Of a stretch of DNA of 51,583 bases, positions 8,930 to 18,460 are shown one piece after another (position 1 is the first letter of the stretch; every line of letters starts with the position of its first letter). Location of the stretch: assembly GCA_903970445.1 (NCBI GenBank), contig CAJCIP010000015.1:1-51583 (forward strand), in the 5' to 3' direction. The stretch comes from Verrucomicrobia bacterium Tous-C9LFEB (GTDB lineage: Bacteria > Acidobacteriota > Terriglobia > Terriglobales > Acidobacteriaceae). A program made the position numbers and the translations under genes. Under the pieces are notes generated by a model. It searched no databases and had not been told where the DNA came from. It worked only from the letters and a program-made list of their open reading frames with translations.

Positions 8930-9307
8930 ATGATCATCGGGATCGGCACAGACATCATCGAGATTGAACGCATCGAGCGGAGCGTCGCACGCTATGGAGC
9001 GTCCTTTCTCCGCCGGGTCTACACACCGCTGGAGATTGCGTATTGCGAACGCAAGAAGAACTCAGCGGAGAGCTTTGCCGCACGCTTCGCGGCCAAGGAA
9101 GCGGGAGCGAAGGCGCTTGGAACCGGCATCAGCCGTGGTGTGAACTGGCGCGAGTTTGAAGTGCGTCGCGCTCCGGGGCAGCGGCCTGAACTGCACCTTA
9201 GCGGACGTGCTGCGGAAGTTGCCCAGACACTTGGCATCCGACGTCTCGCGCTCAGCCTGACACACTCACGAAGAGAGGCCATGGCGGTCGTAGTCGCCGA
9301 GGATTAA
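8930..9307 (+). CDS. acpS: holo-[acyl-carrier-protein] synthase
   Basis: AcpS transfers 4'-phosphopantetheine from CoA to the serine of acyl carrier proteins in the cytoplasm. The 125-residue product has the family start IIGIGTDIIEIERI, with the Mg-binding Asp in GTDI, and the second motif FAAKEAGAKALGTGI. The C-terminus carries LSLTHSRREAMAVVVA. The length is normal. I chose ATG 8930 because the family begins right at MI-GIGTDI; a GTG four codons upstream (8918) is also possible. Its likely clients include fatty-acid ACP and possibly the discrete ACP encoded in the EPS region of this window. Confidence 0.95.
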   Translation: MIIGIGTDIIEIERIERSVARYGASFLRRVYTPLEIAYCERKKNSAESFAARFAAKEAGAKALGTGISRGVNWREFEVRRAPGQRPELHLSGRAAEVAQTLGIRRLALSLTHSRREAMAVVVAED

Positions 9308-9430
9308 AACCAGTCGCAACCAAGCCCCGGTCTCCGCAGTCCAATGATGGAGAGCACTCAACCTGCCCATGTGTACGGTCAAGCTAGGATGGTGCTACGG
9401 CTTTGAGCCGGACCTTTTTCCGGGAGTTCT

Positions 9431-10516
9431 ATGCCTAGTCAGCAGGAAGTGAAATGGTCACAACTGAAGGTTGGTGTGATCATGCTGGTTGCGCTCGTCT
9501 TGCTGTGCACGTTGTTGTTCCTGATGGCGCGCTCGTCCGGCATGGGAGTTTTCAGCAAGAAGTTGATCGCCGACGCTTACTTCCAGAACTCGAACGAGCT
9601 GAAGCCGGGCGGCGAAGTACAGTTTCAAGGCGTCACCATCGGCGAAGTCACCAAGGTGCTGGTGTCCACTGATCCGGCAAGAAGGCTTGCGCCCGTGCAC
9701 GTGGTGATGAAGATCGACCCGAAATTCCAGGACAGCCTCCGCAAGGACTCCACTGCTTCGCTCAGCAAGGTGGGATTGGTCGGCGACACCGTCGTCGAAA
9801 TCAATAGCCAGTTCGCGAAAGGACCGCTGCTGCAGGACGGTGACCAGCTTCCGAGCAACGAGCCCACTGACATCGATGCTGTGATGAAGAGCAGCAAGAC
9901 GACCCTGGATACGCTGAACGGCACGTTGGCAAGGCTGAATACCGTCGTGGCTGGGCTCCAGAATGGAGAAGGCACGGCTGGGCAGTTGATCAAGAATCCA
10001 GCGCTCTATAACAACGCGAACGAAACCATCCTGCAGCTTCGCGCATTGGCCACGGACATCAACGAGGGCAAAGGCTCTGTCGGCAAGCTGATGCATGACG
10101 ATCAGCTTTACAACCGCCTGGATGACACAGCAAACAAGCTCGATGGTATTGCCAGCAAGCTGAGTTCAGGCAAGGGCACAGCGGGTAAGCTATTGAACGA
10201 CGACACGCTCTACAACAATCTCAATTCGACGCTCGTTCACGCGAACTCCATCCTTGCAGAAGCGGATGCAGGCAAAGGCGGGCTTGGGCTTCTTGTGAAA
10301 GATCCGAAATTTGCGAAGCGTCTGGATGAAACGGTGACGCGGCTCGATGCGCTCGTTACCGGCATCGATGACGGTAGAGGCACCATAGGGAAACTCGCCA
10401 CCGACGACGCTGCATACAACAACCTGAACAAGCTGCTGACCGAGAGCACGACGCTCGTCACAATGATTCGCCAGGACCCCAAGAAGTACCTCACGATTCA
10501 CATGAAGATTTTCTAG
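9431..10516 (+). CDS. MlaD-family (MCE) lipid-transport protein with 34-residue repeats
   Basis: This 361-residue protein has one N-terminal membrane helix (about 13-33), an MCE domain (about 38-130) with the typical LKPGGEVQFQGVTIGEV motif and GDTVVEI, then a long C-terminal region. MCE/MlaD proteins form rings that carry lipids between inner and outer membranes. From residue 179 there are five exact 34-residue repeats (starts 179, 213, 247, 281, 315), each opening G-x-G-T-x-G-x-L with D/N-D/P and LYNN, probably helical. No MlaE permease or MlaF ATPase is adjacent. GGGAG lies 7 bases before the ATG. It ends 4 bases before a convergent gene. Confidence 0.9.
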   Translation: MPSQQEVKWSQLKVGVIMLVALVLLCTLLFLMARSSGMGVFSKKLIADAYFQNSNELKPGGEVQFQGVTIGEVTKVLVSTDPARRLAPVHVVMKIDPKFQDSLRKDSTASLSKVGLVGDTVVEINSQFAKGPLLQDGDQLPSNEPTDIDAVMKSSKTTLDTLNGTLARLNTVVAGLQNGEGTAGQLIKNPALYNNANETILQLRALATDINEGKGSVGKLMHDDQLYNRLDDTANKLDGIASKLSSGKGTAGKLLNDDTLYNNLNSTLVHANSILAEADAGKGGLGLLVKDPKFAKRLDETVTRLDALVTGIDDGRGTIGKLATDDAAYNNLNKLLTESTTLVTMIRQDPKKYLTIHMKIF

Positions 10517-10520
10517 TTCT

Positions 10521-11279
10521 CTACGATCGCGACGTGGTGCAACTGTAGAGAAACTGAAAACCAATGATGAGCAACCACGCCCAGAGCACAGATCGCAGTA
10601 CGCGCTTTGGTATGTACGGGGACGTGAGTGTCCCCACGATTGCACCCGGGATTCCGCCGACAACAAGGTGTTTCAGCAGATTGCCGTTCGCACTATGCGA
10701 AAAAAGGTGCGCTCCACTGCCGACCAGGGAGAGCATGAAGCCGAACAGGATGTCCGTTCCCACGACCTGTGAAGGCGCGAGATCCGTGAAGGACAGCAAA
10801 GCTGCGACTCCTAGAGCACCAGCGCCTGCTGAAGAAAATCCCACCTCTGTGCCTACGGGAAACATCAGCCACGGCATGAGGCGACTACGGTCCTGCTTGT
10901 CTTCCTCCCGCTGAACGGGGCGAAAGGAAAAGATGATCTGATACACCGCCGTGAGCACCAGAATGAGGCCAAGAAGCCCTTCGATCGTTCGCTTGGACTC
11001 CGCCGTCGCAAAATGGTTCAGCGCGAGCGCTCCGAGCAAAACACCTGGCAGGCCACCGAGCAGCATGTATCCAAGCACGCGCCAGTTGACCTGGCGACGC
11101 AGAATTTGTGACGGTACGAGCACCAGCTTCACAGCGGTGGAGAACATCAAGCCGGTTGTCACGGCTGTAGCGGCGGGCACTCCGAGAAACAGGATGAGAA
11201 GCGGCGTGGTGATGGTGCCCGCACCGACGCCGGTAAGCGCGATGAACATCGCGATGACGAAACCAATCAGATATTGCAT
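10521..11279 (-). CDS. TauE/SafE family membrane permease (anion exporter)
   Basis: The 252-residue integral membrane protein has about eight hydrophobic segments and the two-fold family pattern. The first half has FIALTGVGAGTITTPLLIL and the second VGFSSAGAGALGVAALL, the usual G-x-G-G-G-like repeats. TauE/SafE proteins are proposed exporters of sulfite or sulfoacetate, and some family members handle other anions. The gene lies downstream of cysD-cysN on the same strand after a gap of about 195 bases, which fits a sulfur role but does not prove it. A small stem (10517-10524 with 10545-10552) overlaps its end. Confidence 0.88.
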   Translation of the reverse strand: MQYLIGFVIAMFIALTGVGAGTITTPLLILFLGVPAATAVTTGLMFSTAVKLVLVPSQILRRQVNWRVLGYMLLGGLPGVLLGALALNHFATAESKRTIEGLLGLILVLTAVYQIIFSFRPVQREEDKQDRSRLMPWLMFPVGTEVGFSSAGAGALGVAALLSFTDLAPSQVVGTDILFGFMLSLVGSGAHLFSHSANGNLLKHLVVGGIPGAIVGTLTSPYIPKRVLRSVLWAWLLIIGFQFLYSCTTSRS

Positions 11280-11473
11280 GCCGTCTTTCGTCTACAAAAC
11301 AGAAGCGGCTCGGGCGGATGTTCCCGTGCACAACTTCTACTTGCGCGCATGGTGCTGTTCGCGCGCAAGGAGCTCCTGCACATGTCGCCGTTGCTCTTGC
11401 GCCTCCGGCCGAAGGGTCTCGCCCGACGGCGATGGCTGGATGTTTGCCGGCATGATCTCGGAAAAAGAGGCTG

Positions 11474-13327
11474 TCATTTGGAGGAGCCCTCCAGGATGCC
11501 GAGCGAGCGAAGTTCATCGAGTATGTGGTCAATCGCGGCGTGCAGGTCGAGCTCACTGACTTCAATGTCATAGGTCGCTGCGACCGTTGTAGCGCGGAGA
11601 TATGGCTGTGGCCCCTCTATGCGTGAAAGAACAAGCGCTCCGCTGGCGGCTACGGCAGTGGCAGCGGAATGGCCATCTTCGAGCCGAACGACGAAGGCAC
11701 CGCGATGAAACAGAGCGCGCTCCAACGCGTCGAGAAGCTCGGTCGATCCCGCTAGTTCGAGATGGGCTCCCACGTGCCCGTAGCGAGACCGCTTTTCCTC
11801 GCTGGATACAGCTTGCAAGCTGGCCGTTGGCTTGTCGTGAGCGGGAGCTTGCGTGGCGAGGATCATGCCCGCAGCAACAGTCAGGTTAGATACAGGATCG
11901 ATAAGAACAAAGCTGCCGGTCCGCCTGTTCTCCGCATAGGTATCGACAGCAAGCGGCTGAAGAAAATTAACATCAACCCAGCCAATTTCGTTCAGATCAA
12001 GTGTTGCGCCTGCGCGCCGCTTTGTGTCTACCTCTTGGACCATGTCGGCGACAGAATGCACACGCGGCACAGTCGCTTGGACAGTGCGGCTCATATGCTT
12101 CAGGATGTAACGTCGTGAAAGATCAAGCGGGATCGCATCCATCCAGACCAGCGAGGCATGCAATGACGAAGTGACCGTCGCGGGATTTGCTGAAGCGGCA
12201 AGCACGTCGCCGCGGCTGATATCCAACTCGTCTTCGAGCGTGAGCGTGATCGACATCGGCGCCGAGGCGCGCTCGAGACTTCCATCGAAGGTCACAATGT
12301 CCTTCACGTAACTGCGCCTTCCTGACGGCAGCACGGTGACACTGTCACCACGCTGGATTGTGCCCGATGCGATCTGTCCGGCGAAGCCACGGAAGTCGAG
12401 ATCGGGACGGACGACGCGCTGAACAGCAAAGCGGAAAGGTGAAGTGGAGGACCACTGCGAAGACGGCAACGTTTCCAGCAGGTTCAACAGCGTAGGACCC
12501 TGATACCAGGGCATGGCTGTCGACGGGTGGACCACGTTTTCTCCCTCAAGGGCGCTGACAGGCACAAAAAGTAGCTCCAACTTCTCGATGCCTGCCACAC
12601 GTTGTGACCGAAAGAACTGACCGAAGTCTGCTGCAATCTGCTCGAACACTTGCTGCTGATACCCGACAAGATCCATCTTGTTGATGGCGACAAGAATGCT
12701 GGGCACACCGAGCAATGCTGTGATGAAGGCGTGGCGTCGCGACTGTGTCAGCACGCCTTTGCGCGCGTCGATGAGAATGATGGCGGCGTCCGCGGTGCTC
12801 GCACCCGTCGCCATGTTTCGCGTGTACTGTTCGTGCCCTGGTGCGTCCGCGATGATGAATTTGCGGCGCGCTGTGGAGAAATAGCGATAGGCAACATCGA
12901 TCGTGATGCCCTGTTCGCGTTCCGCGCGCAGCCCATCGGTGAGCAGAGCAAGATCTAAGACTCCGGGAGCAGTTGTGCCTTTGCCTTCGATGGATCGGAC
13001 CTGGTCGTCGTACACGCTTTGCGTGTCATAGAGCAACCGACCGATGAGCGTCGACTTGCCGTCGTCGACCGAACCGGCCGTAGAGAAGCGGAATAGATCT
13101 TTCGCTCGCTCTTCCGCAAGATATTCTTCGACATCAAACGCCCGTGCCGCAAACTGCGGGGAGGGGACGACAGGCGGCGGCTCGGGTGTGTGGCCTAAAT
13201 GTGGGTTATAGGCAACGATGGTTCGATCCCACGCCTCAGGCTCCCCTTCTGGTGCTCCTGTAGAAGATCGAAGGCGAGCATCTTCCTCGGGGCTCATTTG
13301 CGTTTGCAGCGACTCCACGCGAGCCAT
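11474..13327 (-). CDS. cysN: sulfate adenylyltransferase subunit 1 with degenerate APS-kinase tail
   Basis: CysN is the GTPase subunit of ATP sulfurylase, which makes APS from sulfate and ATP. The 617-residue product has a 75-residue N-terminal extension, then GTPase motifs: G1 GSVDDGKST (85-93), DAPGHEQY, and NKMD. Residues 507-617 align by eye to the start, middle and end of CysC: SSEEKRSRYGH, LERALFHRGAFVVRLEDG, and IDHILDELRSLGIL. In that tail the P-loop GLSG.GKT is replaced by ELAGSTE and the central part is missing, so it cannot be an active kinase. The ATG shares one base with the cysD stop (TAATG), implying translational coupling. The frame runs open upstream into cysD but is not coding there. 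Confidence 0.93.
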   Translation of the reverse strand: MARVESLQTQMSPEEDARLRSSTGAPEGEPEAWDRTIVAYNPHLGHTPEPPPVVPSPQFAARAFDVEEYLAEERAKDLFRFSTAGSVDDGKSTLIGRLLYDTQSVYDDQVRSIEGKGTTAPGVLDLALLTDGLRAEREQGITIDVAYRYFSTARRKFIIADAPGHEQYTRNMATGASTADAAIILIDARKGVLTQSRRHAFITALLGVPSILVAINKMDLVGYQQQVFEQIAADFGQFFRSQRVAGIEKLELLFVPVSALEGENVVHPSTAMPWYQGPTLLNLLETLPSSQWSSTSPFRFAVQRVVRPDLDFRGFAGQIASGTIQRGDSVTVLPSGRRSYVKDIVTFDGSLERASAPMSITLTLEDELDISRGDVLAASANPATVTSSLHASLVWMDAIPLDLSRRYILKHMSRTVQATVPRVHSVADMVQEVDTKRRAGATLDLNEIGWVDVNFLQPLAVDTYAENRRTGSFVLIDPVSNLTVAAGMILATQAPAHDKPTASLQAVSSEEKRSRYGHVGAHLELAGSTELLDALERALFHRGAFVVRLEDGHSAATAVAASGALVLSRIEGPQPYLRATTVAATYDIEVSELDLHAAIDHILDELRSLGILEGSSK

Positions 13328-14310
13328 TAGAAGTATCCTTCGCGCTTCTTCAGCTCCATAGAGCCGTCCTGATCGTGATCGATGACCCGATGAGCGCGCT
13401 CTGACGAGCGAAAGCCGAGAATCTCTTCGATAATCTTCGGGATTGTATCGGCGTCGGAGCGGATGGCACCCGTGCACGGACTGCAGCCGAGCGATCTCAT
13501 GCGGCACTTGACCAAGACCGGTTCCTCGCCAAGATGTCGTACGAAGTCCTGCTCGATGGGCAGAAGAGCGTCGCCACGTAAATACATTGGCCGCTCCTTC
13601 GCGAAGTACAGACCGGCGACGGGAATGTTCTCTTCGTGGATGTAGTGCCAGACATCCATCTCCGTCCAGTTCGAAAGCGGAAACACACGGATACTTTCAC
13701 CGGGATGGATGCGTGCGTTGTACAGGTTCCACAACTCAGGACGCTGATTCTTTGGATCCCACTGGCCCGCTCGATCGCGAAAGGAGTAGATGCGTTCTTT
13801 CGCGCGAGACTTCTCTTCATCGCGCCGCGCTCCACCGAATGCCGCGGTGAAATCATAGTGATTAAGAGCATCCAGCAGAGCTTGCGTTTTCAGCAGACCG
13901 CAGCAACGCTTCGTGTCGAGCGCGATCGGATTGGTTCCCGCGGTAAGCGCCTGCTCGTTGCGCCATACCAGCAGTTCGGCGTCCACAGACCGAGCTGTCT
14001 CATCTCGGAACTGGAGCATCTCGCGAAACTTATAACCCGTATCGATGTGCAGCAGCGGAAACGGAAGCGGCGCGGGATAGAAAGCTTTTTGCGCGAGGCG
14101 CAGCATCACCGACGAGTCCTTGCCAATGGAATAAAGCATCACGGGACGCTCAAACTCTGCGACGACCTCACGGAGAATGTGAATGCTTTCCGCTTCAAGC
14201 AAACGAAGATGGCTGGGCCGCTGGGATAGCGGAAGGCTCTCTGTTCGACTTGTATTCGAAGCTAAGTGCAAAGACAGTTCCTCGAAGACAGATGAGTGCG
14301 GTGCTAACAC
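13327..14310 (-). CDS. cysD: sulfate adenylyltransferase subunit 2
   Basis: CysD is the catalytic PP-loop subunit of ATP sulfurylase. The 327-residue protein has the PP-loop SIGKDSS (61-67), [28 protein letters not shown] and the CxPCTGAI-type motif near the end ([12 protein letters not shown]). The core begins at [17 protein letters not shown], so the first 33 residues are extra. Starts are GTG 14310 or, with a better ribosome site (GAGGA 7 bases away), TTG 14271. It is the first gene of a cysD-cysN unit and diverges from a GT-C gene with a 199-base gap that should hold the promoters. I found no clear operator in that gap. Confidence 0.95.
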   Translation of the reverse strand: MLAPHSSVFEELSLHLASNTSRTESLPLSQRPSHLRLLEAESIHILREVVAEFERPVMLYSIGKDSSVMLRLAQKAFYPAPLPFPLLHIDTGYKFREMLQFRDETARSVDAELLVWRNEQALTAGTNPIALDTKRCCGLLKTQALLDALNHYDFTAAFGGARRDEEKSRAKERIYSFRDRAGQWDPKNQRPELWNLYNARIHPGESIRVFPLSNWTEMDVWHYIHEENIPVAGLYFAKERPMYLRGDALLPIEQDFVRHLGEEPVLVKCRMRSLGCSPCTGAIRSDADTIPKIIEEILGFRSSERAHRVIDHDQDGSMELKKREGYF

Positions 14311-14509
14311 CGGATGAAAACAGGTTTGCTACGAGAGGACTGAATCTAGCGTGCGCAACAACAGATCTTGGCTTGACCTGGACAACAACGCTGGTGAGTG
14401 TCCGCGCAAATGTGTTTTCCAGACTATCAAAGTATGTTGTTAGCTTCAGGGTCACGGGCTGGCGTTGAGGCACTAACGCAGCGCAAACCGGCAGAGCTGG
14501 CGTGCTAGG

Positions 14510-16051
14510 ATGCGCCTGATGCTTCGCTCGCCTCTCGCCCGGACCTTGCTGTTGGTGTTAGCTGCTGCGTTCTTTCTGTTGCGATTTGTGCATTTGACGG
14601 CCGACTACCCGCGCAATATTCGCTGGGACGACGGGATCGTGACAGACGAAGGTTGGTATGCCTCCGGCGCGGTCAACCAGCAAACCTGGGGAAGACCGTT
14701 GCTGGACGGCGACATGAACATACCCGTCATCATGCCCCTGTGGTCAGCGATTGCGGAGACCGCATTTCGTGTGGGCGGTTTCAGTGTCGTCACACTGCGT
14801 GTCACGGCCATTCTCTTTTTTTTCTTGTGCGCTGGATTGGGCTGCGTTCTGTTGCGTCGGTATGGTGCTCGCGATTCGATACCGCTGTTCCTCGCTATGA
14901 TGGCCTGCAACCCTTGGGCCTTCGCCTTTAGCCGCGCCGCGTTTTTGGAATTTCCCATGCTCAGCCTCGTGCTGCTGGCTGCGGTGGCGCTTCCCAAACC
15001 AAGCAACTTTACTTTCCATCGAGTCTTGAAGATCGTGGGTGCCGGCATCATTTTTGCGCTCGCTCTTTTGCTCAAGACGACGGCTGTCGCGCTTGCTCCG
15101 GTGTTGATGTATGCGTTGCTCAAGCGCCAGAATTTCCAGTGGCGTAAGACGCTTCGCGAGGCAGTCATCTTCTTCAGTGCGACGGGTACGCTGTATGGTG
15201 CCTATTGGCTGTTGATCGTTCGACCGCACTCGGTTGACGTTCACTTCTATCTCTCCGTAGTGAAAAACACCCTGCGCCTGACTCCGTATGGCTTCCTCGC
15301 GGACACAAGTCGTCCCTTTCGCTACGGCCTCGGCTCAGACCACTTGCTTTTTTCGCTTTCGCTGATAGCCGTGATCTCAGCGGTAATCTTTCGCCGCTTT
15401 CGCGCGTTGTGGATGGATCCGCTGTTCGCCTTTGCCGGTGTCTGGCTGATCGCTTTCCTGGGCTTCATGGTGAAGCACAACAACGATCCCGCACGCTATT
15501 TCGCGATTACGATTCCCGCGTCGATGTTCATTGGCATTGCTCTCTTGCGTAACACCACTTGGAGCGGTGCCAGGTCACGCCAGATTTTGTTACTGGTTAT
15601 CGCGACGGATGTAGCTGTCAACAGTCTGCAGATCATCTCTTCGCAACTGCACCCCCGCTATTCCTTCCATAACGCTGCCGCAGACATTGCCGGCATTGTG
15701 CATGGAGAAGACGCGCATGATCCCGTAGTCATCGGCGACGAAATGCATGAGGTCGCACTTTACGACGGCTTAAGGCCGGTGAATCTGCTGTTCCACTCTG
15801 GCACTGTCATCGAGCAGATGACCCAGTACAAGCCTGGCTGGTGGCTGCAGTTTTTTCCGGTCGATGATGGGCGATGTTTCCGCGAGGTTCTAAGCAGCGC
15901 CTACTCTGCGGAATATCGTAAGGAGTGGGAGATTTTCTACCCAGGACAGAAGCTCGTTCTCTGGAAGCTAATACCCAAGGCGAGAGGCCAATTACCCGCT
16001 ACTCTCACTGAGCAGCAAACGGCCGCGTGTAGCCCGCCCGTTTACCACTAG
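14510..16051 (+). CDS. GT-C membrane glycosyltransferase, GT39/ArnT-like
   Basis: This 513-residue polytopic membrane protein has about ten hydrophobic helices after a short N-terminus. Its first external loop carries the catalytic Asp-Glu pair D46-E47 in TDEGWYASGA, as in protein O-mannosyltransferase and ArnT-like enzymes that use polyprenyl-phosphate sugars on the outer face of the inner membrane. A C-terminal soluble part of about 130 residues follows. It is the first gene of the EPS region and could add a branch sugar or lipid-linked residue. The ATG at 14510 has an in-frame alternative at 14519. Substrate and acceptor are not visible. Confidence 0.82.
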   Translation: MRLMLRSPLARTLLLVLAAAFFLLRFVHLTADYPRNIRWDDGIVTDEGWYASGAVNQQTWGRPLLDGDMNIPVIMPLWSAIAETAFRVGGFSVVTLRVTAILFFFLCAGLGCVLLRRYGARDSIPLFLAMMACNPWAFAFSRAAFLEFPMLSLVLLAAVALPKPSNFTFHRVLKIVGAGIIFALALLLKTTAVALAPVLMYALLKRQNFQWRKTLREAVIFFSATGTLYGAYWLLIVRPHSVDVHFYLSVVKNTLRLTPYGFLADTSRPFRYGLGSDHLLFSLSLIAVISAVIFRRFRALWMDPLFAFAGVWLIAFLGFMVKHNNDPARYFAITIPASMFIGIALLRNTTWSGARSRQILLLVIATDVAVNSLQIISSQLHPRYSFHNAAADIAGIVHGEDAHDPVVIGDEMHEVALYDGLRPVNLLFHSGTVIEQMTQYKPGWWLQFFPVDDGRCFREVLSSAYSAEYRKEWEIFYPGQKLVLWKLIPKARGQLPATLTEQQTAACSPPVYH

Positions 16052-16237
16052 CCGCGACAACAAAGCGGTGCGCCCGGATGCGCGAAAGTCAGCAATCGAT
16101 AGATCATCGAACTTGATCAGTCACAACACGAAAAACCGCGGACTGTCACGATGCCGTATGCTTGTCGGCAGGACCCATCAGTACCACTTCTGCCGTTTCG
16201 GACCAGCGTGCGTCAATCGTTATGGGTGCAAGGAACC

Positions 16238-18454
16238 ATGGTAAAAACGCTCGGTAGCATTGCTCTTCTGGTTCTGTGTGGCTGTATCGCAACAAGGGGG
16301 CAAAGCCCCAACACTCCCGCTGCCGGCAGCGTAACCGGTGCACCTGTCGTCATCCGGAGCTCAGACGCGGAAAGTGCATCCCCTGCAAAGGCCACCACCT
16401 CAACGGGTGTTGTGGCGACAAGCTCGACGGAGTCGGCTCCCTCAGCACCTGCAGCACCTCCGCCGCAGCCCACTGACTTTGAACTTTTTGTAAGTGCGTC
16501 GGTGGGCCACTCTCTTCCCATCTTTGGAACATCGCTGTTCTCATCGGGCGGCAAAACTTTTTCCCCTTCGAGTGCTGTTGCTCCGCCCGCTGACTATGTC
16601 ATCGGCACTGGCGACCAGATCATTATTCGCACGTCAGGAAAGATCGACATCGACGTCACGGCAACCGTTGACCGCGACGGTCATATTTTTATCCCGCGGA
16701 TTGGTACGCTGACTGTTGCGGGTCTTAGGCTTGACCGTCTCACAGACTTCATTCGCGCAGAAATCTCCAGGCAGTTCACGGGTTTTGAGCTTTCTGTCAG
16801 TCTTGGCCAGCTACGGTCAATACAGGTGTTTGTACTTGGGTATGCTCGCGCACCAGGCGTCTACACCATCAGCTCCCTGAGCACCCTTGTGAACGCTCTC
16901 TTCTTTTCCGGTGGACCATCCGCGCTCGGCACCATGCGCGACATCCAGGTGAAGCGCGGGGGAGAGATCCTTACTCATTTCGACGTGTACAAGTTGATCG
17001 TTGAGGGGGACAAGAGCGCAGACGTCCGCCTCCTTCCCGGCGACATTATCTACATCCCGCCCGTAGGTCCGCTCATCGCCGTTGATGGCGACGTGGGAAG
17101 TCCCGCGATCTACGAACTGGTCAACGGCGCCACGGTCGGTTCGGCCATTTCGAACGCCGGCGGACTAACCCCCGTGGCAGGAACGGCTCGCGCGATTCTG
17201 GAACACGTCGTCGACCACTCTCAGCGCACCATTGAGGAATTTCCTTTGGACGCGAAGGGCCTCGCCACGCCCATGCATAACGCAGACATCCTGCGGCTGT
17301 TTCCACTCTCGCCGCAGATCAGGGACGCCGTTACGATTCGCGGAAATGTGGCGCAGCCAGGACGTTATGCGTGGCACGCTGGAATGCGCATCTCCGATCT
17401 CATCCCTAGCAGGGATACGCTGCTTTCCAGGAACTACTACAACCAGCAGAACGCGCTTGATGTACAGGCAGGCCAACATCCATTCGGAGGTGCTCTTCCG
17501 ACATCCACTCCCGCGACAGCGACGCACGATACGGAGATCAACTGGAACTACGCTGTGATCCAACGGCTAAACCACAGCGACCTGACGACGGACCTGATCC
17601 CGTTCGCGCTGGGCAGGGCAATCGACGATCCTTCCAGCGCAGAGAACAAACAGCTTCAGGCTGGTGACGTGATCGTCGTGTACACGCGTAACGATGTCGC
17701 CCTACCAGTCGAGCTACAGGCGAAGTTTGTTCGCATCGACGGCCAGGTCACCGCGCCCGGAGAATACCGCATCGGTCCAGACGAAACTCTCCGCGACCTG
17801 GTAGCGAAGGCCGGGGGCTTGGCGCCGCACTCTTATCTCTACGCATCAAAACTGACACGAGATAGCCTCAAAGCAGAACAAGCTGAGCAGATAAAGGAAT
17901 TCGCGGAACGAGAGAGCCGCGAGCTGTTGGCGCCATCGAACCAAAGATTGGGGCTGTCAGGCACGCCGGTGGTCGATCTGGAATCCAGGCGCGCGTACCT
18001 GGAACTTCTTACCAAGGTTCAACCTGATGGACGCGTAGTACTGAACTTGCGTCCCGATGCGAACCAGGTTGCCGAAATACCAAATATTCGCCTGGAAGAT
18101 GGTGACCATTACTTCATTCCCACTGTTCCAAACACCGTAGACGTGCTAGGGGCGGTATATAACCAGGTGTCGCTAAGTGCCGAGCCAAATCGAAGAAATC
18201 GGCTGTACCTTGACGATGCGGGCGGGGCAACGCGTGATGCTGATCCGAAGAGGGAGTTCATCATCCGCGCGAATGGGATGGTTGTCAGTCGCCAGAACGC
18301 CTCAAACTTCCCGAAACTTCCGCTTTATCCCGGCGACGCTCTCATTGTTCCCCCGAAGATGAAGTCCGCGTTTTCTTTGTACGATTTCACCAATCTCACT
18401 CAGTTCATCAGCACATTCGGGTTGGTTGCTGTCGCCTTGACAGCTCTCCGGTAA
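16238..18454 (+). CDS. Wza-like polysaccharide export protein with SLBB domains
   Basis: The 738-residue protein should form the outer-membrane or periplasm-spanning part of a Wzx/Wzy-type exporter. It has a signal ending LCGC (Cys16, a near-consensus lipobox), a low-complexity Ala/Ser/Pro linker, and a Poly_export domain from about 118 (DYVIGTGDQIIIRT). At least three SLBB-type beta modules follow, with signatures such as VLGYARAPGVYTI, IRGNVAQPGRYAW and IDGQVTAPGEYRI. It ends in a hydrophobic helix of about 20 residues (FISTFGLVAVALTALR). The ATG at 16238 with AAGGA upstream gives the signal peptide; the frame extends to 16151. The chain-length gene follows six bases later. Confidence 0.93.
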   Translation: MVKTLGSIALLVLCGCIATRGQSPNTPAAGSVTGAPVVIRSSDAESASPAKATTSTGVVATSSTESAPSAPAAPPPQPTDFELFVSASVGHSLPIFGTSLFSSGGKTFSPSSAVAPPADYVIGTGDQIIIRTSGKIDIDVTATVDRDGHIFIPRIGTLTVAGLRLDRLTDFIRAEISRQFTGFELSVSLGQLRSIQVFVLGYARAPGVYTISSLSTLVNALFFSGGPSALGTMRDIQVKRGGEILTHFDVYKLIVEGDKSADVRLLPGDIIYIPPVGPLIAVDGDVGSPAIYELVNGATVGSAISNAGGLTPVAGTARAILEHVVDHSQRTIEEFPLDAKGLATPMHNADILRLFPLSPQIRDAVTIRGNVAQPGRYAWHAGMRISDLIPSRDTLLSRNYYNQQNALDVQAGQHPFGGALPTSTPATATHDTEINWNYAVIQRLNHSDLTTDLIPFALGRAIDDPSSAENKQLQAGDVIVVYTRNDVALPVELQAKFVRIDGQVTAPGEYRIGPDETLRDLVAKAGGLAPHSYLYASKLTRDSLKAEQAEQIKEFAERESRELLAPSNQRLGLSGTPVVDLESRRAYLELLTKVQPDGRVVLNLRPDANQVAEIPNIRLEDGDHYFIPTVPNTVDVLGAVYNQVSLSAEPNRRNRLYLDDAGGATRDADPKREFIIRANGMVVSRQNASNFPKLPLYPGDALIVPPKMKSAFSLYDFTNLTQFISTFGLVAVALTALR

Positions 18455-18460
18455 ACGTTC

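Noticed and set aside
10517..10552. Terminator between the MlaD and TauE genes
   Set aside because: The 8-bp stem is AT-rich, has a 20-base loop and overlaps the TauE coding end; too weak to list as a feature.
13328..13507. Upstream extension of cysN
   Set aside because: The frame stays open inside cysD, but the TAATG junction and lack of family similarity favour the start at 13327.
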